The notes under the pieces are model-generated. The model saw only the letters and a program-made list of their open reading frames with translations, was not told the DNA's origin and ran no database searches. The position numbers and the translations under genes are program-made. This document shows, piece after piece, positions 34,201 through 41,005 of a stretch of DNA of 41,005 bases (position 1 is its first letter; each line of letters starts with the position of its first letter). The DNA is from Treponema sp. (GTDB taxonomy: Bacteria; Spirochaetota; Spirochaetia; Treponematales; Breznakiellaceae): NCBI GenBank assembly GCA_031254365.1, contig JAIRUN010000188.1, positions 1-41,005 of the forward strand. Reading direction: 5' to 3'.

Positions 34201-36078
34201 GTGCGTATTATCAATAACAGAATACTGGACTCCGAGGGAAGAACCCTGATACTGCGGGGGGTGAATTTGGGAGGCAACTCCAAAAACCCCTTTGGTCCGC
34301 CGGGCTGGGGCTTGAGTCCGGAATCCCTTAAAAAACCCGCGGAAGTCTCTTTTGTGGGCCGGCCGTTTCCGCTGGAGGAGGCGGACAGCCATTTTGAGCG
34401 CCTCAGCCGGGCCGGAATGACCTTTTTGCGGCTGGTAATTACCTGGGAGGCCCTGGAACACGCAGGCCCCGGCCAATATGACGAGGCTTTTTTGGCCTAT
34501 CTGCGGAGAATCCTCCTTGCGGCGGAACAAAAGGGCGTTTCGGTTTTTATTGATCCTCATCAGGATGTGTGGAGCCGCTGGACCGGCGGCGATGGCGCAC
34601 CGGCCTGGACAATGGAATTACTCGGCATGGACATTGAAAAGCTGGATACTACCGGCGCGGCCATTACCCGGCAACGCTACGCTGAATTCCACAAAAGCCA
34701 CAAACACCCCGAAGGAGAGTCCTTTCCCCGCATGATCTGGCCCAGTAACTACAACCGCTATGCAGCGGCCACCATGTTCAGCCTTTTTTTTGGCGGAAAA
34801 ACATACGCCCCTGATCTGAGAATCGAAGGCGAAAATGTCCAGGACTGGCTGCAGGGCCGCTACATTGCCGCTTTCCGCCACTGTTACCGCCGCCTGAAAA
34901 ACTGCGCGGCCATTGCCGGCTGGGGCGTGATAAATGAGCCTCATTGCGGTTTTATCGGTTACAGAAATCTGGAGCAAACGGAAAAACCCATGTTACCGTC
35001 CGGGCCGCGGCCCAGTCCCTGGGATACCATGCGTTCCGCTTCCGGTTATACGGTGAAAGTACCGGTACATAATTTACTTGGACAGCAAACTTCAAAACAC
35101 GAAATTCTTAACCCCGGCGGTCATTCGCTTTTCAGGGAAGGCTGTGCCTGCCCCTGGAAGCAGGCCAGGGTCTGGACTGACGAAGGAGATAATCCGCGCT
35201 TGCTGCGAAATGATCATTTTGCCATGTTTGAGGGACGGCAGGCGGACTTTTTGAAAGATTTCCATAAGCCCTTCACGCTTCGTTTTATTGAACAGATGAA
35301 AGAAGCGGATGAACATACATTCTTCTTTATTGAGGGAATGCCTCCGGGATTGAAGGGCTCGGCCCATCCCTCATGGGGGAAAAATGATCCGCCAAACACG
35401 ATCAACGCCTTTCACTTATACGATGGTTTTTCCCTGTTTACCAAACAATTCCGGCCCTGGTTTACGTTCAATCCTGAAAACACAAAACTGATTGCGGGCA
35501 GGGAAAAAGTACAGGTATTTTTTAACGGATGTCTGGCAAAAGATATCAAATGGTCCAATGAACACATGGGCGGGATGCCCTGCCTGCTTGGTGAATTCGG
35601 ACTTGCCTTTGACATGAACAACCGCCGCGCTTTTGCCAATGGAGATTATTCCCTGCACGAAGAAGCCCTGTCCATGTATTACAACGCAGTGGATGCAAAT
35701 CTTCTTCATTCAACAATCTGGAATTACACGGCGGACAATACCAACAAAACCGGCGATGGCTGGAACGATGAAGACCTTTCGATTTTTTCAGAAGGAAAGG
35801 AGCGGGCCATCGCGGGCTGGAAGCGGCCCTATCCCATGGCTACTTCCGGTCAGCCGCTTTCGATACACTGGGATCGCAAGCGGGGCATTTTCCGTTACCG
35901 CTTCAATGCGGACAGCGGCATTGCCGCGCCTACGATTATTTATCTTCCGGCGGAAAGGTTCGGGCCACAGGCGAACATTACCACCGTCCTGCGTTTTGAA
36001 CACCGGCATGAGGAACAGCGGCTGCTGGTATTTAACGAGGGCCGCGGCGGTGAAACGGAACTGACAGTTTCTACATGA
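34201..36078 (+). CDS. Glycoside hydrolase family 5 (endoglycoceramidase-like)
   Basis: GTG start with GGAGGAAAC SD; LRGVNLGGNSKNPFG, FIDPHQDVWSRWTGGDGAP, GWGVINEPHCGFIG, CLLGEFGLAFD. Confidence 0.85.
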   Translation: MRIINNRILDSEGRTLILRGVNLGGNSKNPFGPPGWGLSPESLKKPAEVSFVGRPFPLEEADSHFERLSRAGMTFLRLVITWEALEHAGPGQYDEAFLAYLRRILLAAEQKGVSVFIDPHQDVWSRWTGGDGAPAWTMELLGMDIEKLDTTGAAITRQRYAEFHKSHKHPEGESFPRMIWPSNYNRYAAATMFSLFFGGKTYAPDLRIEGENVQDWLQGRYIAAFRHCYRRLKNCAAIAGWGVINEPHCGFIGYRNLEQTEKPMLPSGPRPSPWDTMRSASGYTVKVPVHNLLGQQTSKHEILNPGGHSLFREGCACPWKQARVWTDEGDNPRLLRNDHFAMFEGRQADFLKDFHKPFTLRFIEQMKEADEHTFFFIEGMPPGLKGSAHPSWGKNDPPNTINAFHLYDGFSLFTKQFRPWFTFNPENTKLIAGREKVQVFFNGCLAKDIKWSNEHMGGMPCLLGEFGLAFDMNNRRAFANGDYSLHEEALSMYYNAVDANLLHSTIWNYTADNTNKTGDGWNDEDLSIFSEGKERAIAGWKRPYPMATSGQPLSIHWDRKRGIFRYRFNADSGIAAPTIIYLPAERFGPQANITTVLRFEHRHEEQRLLVFNEGRGGETELTVST

Positions 36079-36109
36079 AGATGTTCCACAACAAGCGGAT
36101 AATTACTTA

Positions 36110-36136
36110 TTGACAATACTCATTTCAGGATATAAT
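36110..36136 (+). promoter_or_regulatory. Putative promoter for the GNAT gene
   Basis: TTGACA (36110-36115), 15 nt, TATAAT (36131-36136); an alternative -10 TAATGT gives 17 nt spacing. Confidence 0.45.
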
Positions 36137-36209
36137 GTATTATTATCCATATTTAATACATTGAAATATAAATTGATAAAATGATATGACAAAACATTGG
36201 AGGAAATAA

Positions 36210-36755
36210 ATGCTGGAAAAGATTGAAATAAAAGAATTAATATCTGATGATATTAATGGGAGTTTATTGAATAATTTTGACAGGTATCAGAAAGTAACAA
36301 GACACTGGAAAAATAAAAACGGAGAATGGATTTTAATAGATGAAGAATATGTTGTGGATTGGGACAGAAAGAAAAAAAATAATGTAGTGAAATTTTTCTT
36401 AAATACGATAAAAGAAGGGAAAGGTTATATTTTTGGGGCGTATGAGAAAGAAGAATTAATCGGATTTTCAGTTTTGTTAAATAATAAATTCGGAACAAAT
36501 GAACAATACAGTCAATTAAAATATTTGCAGGTATCATACGGTCATAGACATCAAGGAACAGGTAAAGAATTATTCAGACTATGTGTAGAAAAAGCCAAAA
36601 AGATTGGTATTACAAAGATATATATTTCGGCAAATGATTCAGAAGAAACACAAAAATTCTATTTGGATATTGGGTGTAAAGACGCGGAAGAAATAAATTC
36701 AAAATTGGCGGAAGAAGAACCGTATGACAGACAAATGGAATATGTTATAGAATGA
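36210..36755 (+). CDS. GNAT family N-acetyltransferase
   Basis: LKYLQVSYGHRHQGTGKELFRLCVEKAKKIGITKIYISANDSEETQKFYLDIGC. Confidence 0.88.
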   Translation: MLEKIEIKELISDDINGSLLNNFDRYQKVTRHWKNKNGEWILIDEEYVVDWDRKKKNNVVKFFLNTIKEGKGYIFGAYEKEELIGFSVLLNNKFGTNEQYSQLKYLQVSYGHRHQGTGKELFRLCVEKAKKIGITKIYISANDSEETQKFYLDIGCKDAEEINSKLAEEEPYDRQMEYVIE

Positions 36756-36760
36756 GAAAA

Positions 36761-38908
36761 CTACAAACGATCAGCTAATCTTTCAATCATCGCTTCAAAA
36801 CCGGCGGCATCAGCGCGGGCCAGCCGCACAAAAGAACCGCTGCCGACTTTTCCCAGCACCTGCTCCATTTCCGCCTGATTGCGGAACGTGGCCTTTTTAA
36901 AGGGATCGCGGAAATCCTTTGCTCTGGTTTTGTGAATTTGACCGCTGATCCAGCGCCGGATTTCCAGTGCCGCGGCAAGTTCCTTTTTGAAACTGGCGGC
37001 ATCTAACGGAGCGGCATCAGCGCGCAGCAGGGCAAGCACAGCCCATGCGTGGCGGGCCCTGTCCATTGAATATGCCTCCTGCCAGAGACCGTAGGCGCGG
37101 TGGATTTCATTCCAGTCTTGATATTTTCCTTCGCCAATATCTTTTCGCAATTCATCCACCCGAAAGGCCGGAGCGATTTGCCCGCCGATATTAACCCATT
37201 CCCGAATCCGCTGTTCAGGCGCGGCAGGGCCAAGCAGATCCATGAGACCTCTGAAATCAAGATCAGGCTGCGAGTCTGCAAGCGCGGCAAGGGTTTTTAC
37301 CGCATAGTAACGGAGCATCTGGCGGTAGGCGGCAATAGCCTCAAGCGGTTTGAGGATCACCTGTCCCCGCTTGCTGTACTCAAGATGGCGGCAGGGGATC
37401 ATACGGAGTTCCACGCTGCCCGCGCCCGTCATATCTCCGGGTGAAAAACCCGCTTCGCCAAGCCAGCCGTCCAGGAGCGACAGGGCGGAGATAATTTCTT
37501 CCGCTGTGTCAGGCGCGAGATAGTCAGATTCAATGTGCTGTATTTTAATTTTACGCTGGTCGCGGCTGCGGGTTTTCCATGAATTCCGTTCCAGCGCGTA
37601 GAGATTGTGAATCCAGTAATAGGCGGGCATCACTTCAAGCCGGTTCTTGTGAACATTATTATTTACAAGGGAGAAGGGCAGGGGGATGTTGAGTTCAGAG
37701 GGGTATTCGCCCTTGGCAATGATCACAAAGGACGCGAAACAGCTTGAGTGTTTCAGGCTTACCGCCAGTCCCGGCCAGAATCCCCGCTTTGCCCGTATTT
37801 CGCCGTCATTGGCCCGGCTGTTGTGGTTGCTGCCAATGGTGGCCGCGGCGGCTATGTTTGACATTCCCTGAACAAGACTGGCGATAAGAAAGGAATTGTT
37901 GTGGTGCTGTTCATGCACGGGGAAGATCAAATTGTTGAGCGTTTCGCAGCAGGACATGGTTGAATTGTCGCCTAACACCGAATGTATCAGCCGCGCCCCG
38001 TATTTCAGATTACAGTTTCTGCCCATGACAAAGCGTACCGCTTTTGAACCGTAAAATATTTTTCCGCCATACCCTATAATACCGTTTACCAATTCCACCC
38101 CTTCGCCGATTTGGGTAGGCTCGTCCGCAGAAGAAAGGATCGTCAGATTCTTGAGTTTGTTCGCGCCCTTGATGTAGGCGCAATTTCCTATTGCCGCGTC
38201 TTTGATAATGGCGCAGCTTTTAATCACCGTACCTGACCCTATTGTCCCGTAGCAGCCGCGGCTGCCGCCGTACTGTTTCTGGGTGATCTCTTTCAGTTTG
38301 TCCGTTAATGCCGTGTCATCGCGGTACGCGGCCCAGAGAAAGGCATCGGCGGTGATCATGTCCTCAAAAGGCAGAATTGATCGCCCGCCCGCCTCGTTCA
38401 TCACATCGATACATATCCGCACTTCTTCTTCCTCGCCATCCTTGACAACGCCATTGCCGAATTTCGCGTGATTGGTGGCCTGTAGTTCATCAACTTTGGA
38501 AAGTATGCAGTTATCGCCGGTGATGTAATGGGAAATGTACGCGCAGTCCTGTATGACCGTATCATCGCCGATGTCGCAGGAAATTATTGTGCTTGAGCGA
38601 ATCCCCGCCGGTACGCAGAAGTCGTGATATTTGAGCAGCACATTCCGCAGGGTTCCCAACCTGACAAGACCATAAAAATTCGAGCCGCGAATCAGATCAG
38701 GTTCAAAGGGATCGCACACAAGAAAATTATTCCAGTTGGGACAGTAATTTCCGTTCTGTGTCAAAATATCAATTTCATGGGATTTGAGATTCCGCCAAGG
38801 CCGCTCAGTCTGCTGCGCGTTACGCAGCCAGTATTCATCAGCGCCCGGAGGCAAAAAAGAGGCGGGAATAAAATCATAGCCGTAACGTTCAGGAGATACT
38901 ATGTTCAT
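36761..38908 (-). CDS. DUF4954-like protein with left-handed beta-helix (hexapeptide) repeats
   Basis: 715 aa; hexapeptide-like stretches (CDIGDDTVIQDCAYISHYITGDNCILSK; GSGTVIKSCAIIKDAAIGNCAYIKGANKLKNLTIL). Confidence 0.75.
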   Translation of the reverse strand: MNIVSPERYGYDFIPASFLPPGADEYWLRNAQQTERPWRNLKSHEIDILTQNGNYCPNWNNFLVCDPFEPDLIRGSNFYGLVRLGTLRNVLLKYHDFCVPAGIRSSTIISCDIGDDTVIQDCAYISHYITGDNCILSKVDELQATNHAKFGNGVVKDGEEEEVRICIDVMNEAGGRSILPFEDMITADAFLWAAYRDDTALTDKLKEITQKQYGGSRGCYGTIGSGTVIKSCAIIKDAAIGNCAYIKGANKLKNLTILSSADEPTQIGEGVELVNGIIGYGGKIFYGSKAVRFVMGRNCNLKYGARLIHSVLGDNSTMSCCETLNNLIFPVHEQHHNNSFLIASLVQGMSNIAAAATIGSNHNSRANDGEIRAKRGFWPGLAVSLKHSSCFASFVIIAKGEYPSELNIPLPFSLVNNNVHKNRLEVMPAYYWIHNLYALERNSWKTRSRDQRKIKIQHIESDYLAPDTAEEIISALSLLDGWLGEAGFSPGDMTGAGSVELRMIPCRHLEYSKRGQVILKPLEAIAAYRQMLRYYAVKTLAALADSQPDLDFRGLMDLLGPAAPEQRIREWVNIGGQIAPAFRVDELRKDIGEGKYQDWNEIHRAYGLWQEAYSMDRARHAWAVLALLRADAAPLDAASFKKELAAALEIRRWISGQIHKTRAKDFRDPFKKATFRNQAEMEQVLGKVGSGSFVRLARADAAGFEAMIERLADRL

Positions 38909-38910
38909 TA

Positions 38911-40569
38911 TCAGGCTTTCACCCTTCGCAGCCGCACATTTTCAATATCGTTACTGAATAGTTCCCGTATATCGTTTATTCTCAAAGCCATCATAGCCAT
39001 GCGGTCAATGCCGATGCCCCACGCCGCGACCGGCACATTCACTCCCAGGCTGTCGGTAACTTCCGGACGGAAAATACCGGAGCCACCCAATTCAAACCAG
39101 CCCAGTGTCGGGTGTTTGATATGCACTTCTACCGAAGGTTCGGTAAACGGAAAATAACCGGGTACATATTTTACTTCATCCGCTCCGGCAACCTCACGGG
39201 CAAACATTTCCAGCATACCGAGGAGGGTGCGAAGGTTTACATCTTCGCCTAACACTATGCCCTCGGTCTGGTAAAAATCAGGAAGATGACTCGCGTCAAC
39301 CTGATCATAGCGGAAGCAGCGCACAATGCCGAAGTACTTGCCGGGGACTTTCGCGGCAGGCAAAGTTTTTGCGGAAAGCACTGTCCCCTGCGAACGGAGA
39401 ATAAGCCGCCGCGTAAACTCACGGTCAAAGGTATAGTTCCAGCCCCGGCTGCCGGTTTTGCCGCCGTTTTCATGTGCGGCGGCGATGTTGGAAAGCCAGG
39501 GTTCTTCGATAGCTTTTGCCTTTGCGAACCCATCCGGGTTCGATGGATTTGCGAGGCGGTATACATCGTGAATATCTCTGGCTGAATGGAACTGCGGCAT
39601 GAACAGGGCATCGGAATTCCAGAACTCGGTTTCGACCAATGGGCCGTCAAATTCTTCAAAGCCCAGAGAAACCAGTTTATCTTTTACGTTCTCAAGAAAT
39701 TTCGCGTAGGGGTTACTGCGGCCCGGCGTTAACCGTGTGGGGGGCGTTTTAACGTTATACGATCTAAAAGTCTTGCCTTTCCAGCTTCCGCTTTCGAGCA
39801 TTTCCGGCGTAATGGTTCCGATTTCGTCACCGGTGATTCCGGCGGCTTTGAGCGCGGCGGCGGTCAATGCGGCGGGAACGGCGCCGTCCTCCGCCGTGGT
39901 AAAACCGTACACCACGGTTTCGCGGTCTATCTGGCGGAACGGCGCATCGGCGGCTCCGCGTTTTTTGGCATGGTTCGCGATAATAGCTTTTTCTTCGTCA
40001 TTCAGCGACGCCTCGGCAAGCAGGCCGCCGGTTGCCGCGATTTTGTGCAATAAGCCCCGGATAAGGGCAAAACGCTTAAACACCGGATTCTTTGCCGGGT
40101 CCTGAATCGCGTCCAGCGGAAAGGTGAGTGTAACATTTTTTTGCTCGTCCATTTTCAAAGCGCCGAGTTTGGAAAGACTGCCAAACGCGCTACCAATGTC
40201 CTTGTTTTCCATGCCCAGCGCCTGGGCAATTTCCGGCAGTTGGGGGCCGCTGGACGGTCCTTGGCCGCTTTTTGCTTTTTCCATACCTTGTCGTATCAAC
40301 TCAAGGATTCGCTCTTCGGGGCTACCCTTCTCTTTCCATTCGCTACCCAAAACGGTCAACTCGTAAAAAACAGCCGTCTCCCGCCTAAGTTCACCGACCA
40401 GACCCTTCCCCGCCAGCCAGGACAGCGCCTGATTGCCGTTGCCGGGCTTGAAGTCAAGCTCTTTCTCGACTTTTTCAATGGTCAGTTCATCGCCCTTCTT
40501 GTACGAAAGGAGAATCCGTATTTCCAGAGGATGCAGATTTTTTACCGTGTTTTGAATGTCAACTGCCAT
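38911..40569 (-). CDS. pheS: Phenylalanine--tRNA ligase alpha subunit, archaeal/eukaryotic-like
   Basis: HP.PLRDIHD-equivalent 'QFHSARDIHDVYRL', RCFRYDQVDASHLPDFYQTEGIVL, GWFELGGSGIFRPEV, VAAWGIGIDRMAMM; long N-terminal helical/winged-helix extension. Confidence 0.92.
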   Translation of the reverse strand: MAVDIQNTVKNLHPLEIRILLSYKKGDELTIEKVEKELDFKPGNGNQALSWLAGKGLVGELRRETAVFYELTVLGSEWKEKGSPEERILELIRQGMEKAKSGQGPSSGPQLPEIAQALGMENKDIGSAFGSLSKLGALKMDEQKNVTLTFPLDAIQDPAKNPVFKRFALIRGLLHKIAATGGLLAEASLNDEEKAIIANHAKKRGAADAPFRQIDRETVVYGFTTAEDGAVPAALTAAALKAAGITGDEIGTITPEMLESGSWKGKTFRSYNVKTPPTRLTPGRSNPYAKFLENVKDKLVSLGFEEFDGPLVETEFWNSDALFMPQFHSARDIHDVYRLANPSNPDGFAKAKAIEEPWLSNIAAAHENGGKTGSRGWNYTFDREFTRRLILRSQGTVLSAKTLPAAKVPGKYFGIVRCFRYDQVDASHLPDFYQTEGIVLGEDVNLRTLLGMLEMFAREVAGADEVKYVPGYFPFTEPSVEVHIKHPTLGWFELGGSGIFRPEVTDSLGVNVPVAAWGIGIDRMAMMALRINDIRELFSNDIENVRLRRVKA

Positions 40570-40585
40570 ATATTACTTTAGCCCC

Positions 40586-40828
40586 TTATTGCGTCACCGC
40601 AGATGCGGCAATCTTTTCCCGAACCATATCACCGATAATTTGCGTAGGTAATTTGTGGGCTTGAAGCGCACGGCTTACAATATAATCAGCAGAAGCCCTA
40701 TCCAACACGTCAAGCAATTCCCTCTGGCGGGTAAAATAACCGCCTTTTCTGTTGGGATCAACCTTAGGTGGATTTTTTGTAAAAAAATCATCCCAATATT
40801 CGGCTTCTTCGTCAGTCATTTCAGACAT
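40586..40828 (-). CDS. Putative antitoxin (small CopG/BrnA-like protein)
   Basis: 80 aa; strong SD AGGAGG; acidic N-terminus and C-terminal helix 'PTQIIGDMVREKIAAS'; directly downstream of a small toxin-like ORF. Confidence 0.4.
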   Translation of the reverse strand: MSEMTDEEAEYWDDFFTKNPPKVDPNRKGGYFTRQRELLDVLDRASADYIVSRALQAHKLPTQIIGDMVREKIAASAVTQ

Positions 40829-40837
40829 AGGATCCTC

Positions 40838-41005
40838 CTACTCCTTGAGCAAAGGCAAAAAAATATTACGACACGGCTGAGCATGAAATACATTCAAAGC
40901 GCCGTCTTCCATTTCATTATACATGATTTCAAGCAAATTTCCAGCTAGGTCTGTTCCAAGCACAATATACTTGTTTTCATAACCCTCAAGCGCCCCTTCA
41001 TACCA
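40838..41005 (-). CDS. Partial small protein, putative toxin partner (5' end beyond window)
   Basis: Manual minus-strand translation: ...WYEGALEGYENKYIVLGTDLAGNLLEIMYNEMEDGALNVFHAQPCRNIFLPLLKE*. Confidence 0.4.
   Translation of the reverse strand, partial: WYEGALEGYENKYIVLGTDLAGNLLEIMYNEMEDGALNVFHAQPCRNIFLPLLKE

Noticed and set aside
1-41005. CRISPR array, prophage or secondary-metabolite cluster
   Set aside because: No regularly spaced repeats, phage structural genes or biosynthetic cores seen in the translations.

Overview
The window reads as an ordinary, gene-dense chromosomal segment, most likely from a Treponema-like spirochaete. That assignment is inferred from the short AlaRS, the archaeal-type PheS, the DUF4954 protein and the lipoprotein content; no taxonomic search was run. 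Recognisable genes include rqcH/NFACT, an MltD-like LysM transglycosylase, alaS, a SurA-like PPIase, nusB, groES, rlmN, rsmD, a peptide ABC binding lipoprotein, an outer-membrane-type protein, ligA, trmB, a nitroreductase, a small SLT protein, two tandem DUF4230-like genes, an Fe-ADH, a BASS transporter, an aconitase-family hydratase, a family-B DNA polymerase, a PTS EIIA, HEAT and TPR proteins, a GH5 hydrolase, a GNAT, a DUF4954-like protein and pheS. A candidate toxin-antitoxin pair is cut by the right window edge. I saw no CRISPR array, rRNA, tRNA, prophage or transposase. The most unusual signals are: (1) a recurring promoter layout, TTGAC(A/C/T)-N17-(-10)-N6-ATG, upstream of alaS, the ABC lipoprotein, the nitroreductase operon and the PTS EIIA gene, which predicts leaderless mRNAs, plus a divergent mltD/alaS promoter pair whose -35 boxes are one base apart; (2) several different short palindromic or tandem repeats sitting in frame inside genes (ligA, polB, mltD, a TPR gene); (3) two large intergenic palindromic elements (2496-2644 and 15246-15495); (4) tandem DUF4230-like genes that each carry a copy of the same promoter. 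I could not identify a clear new multi-gene defence or biosynthetic system.
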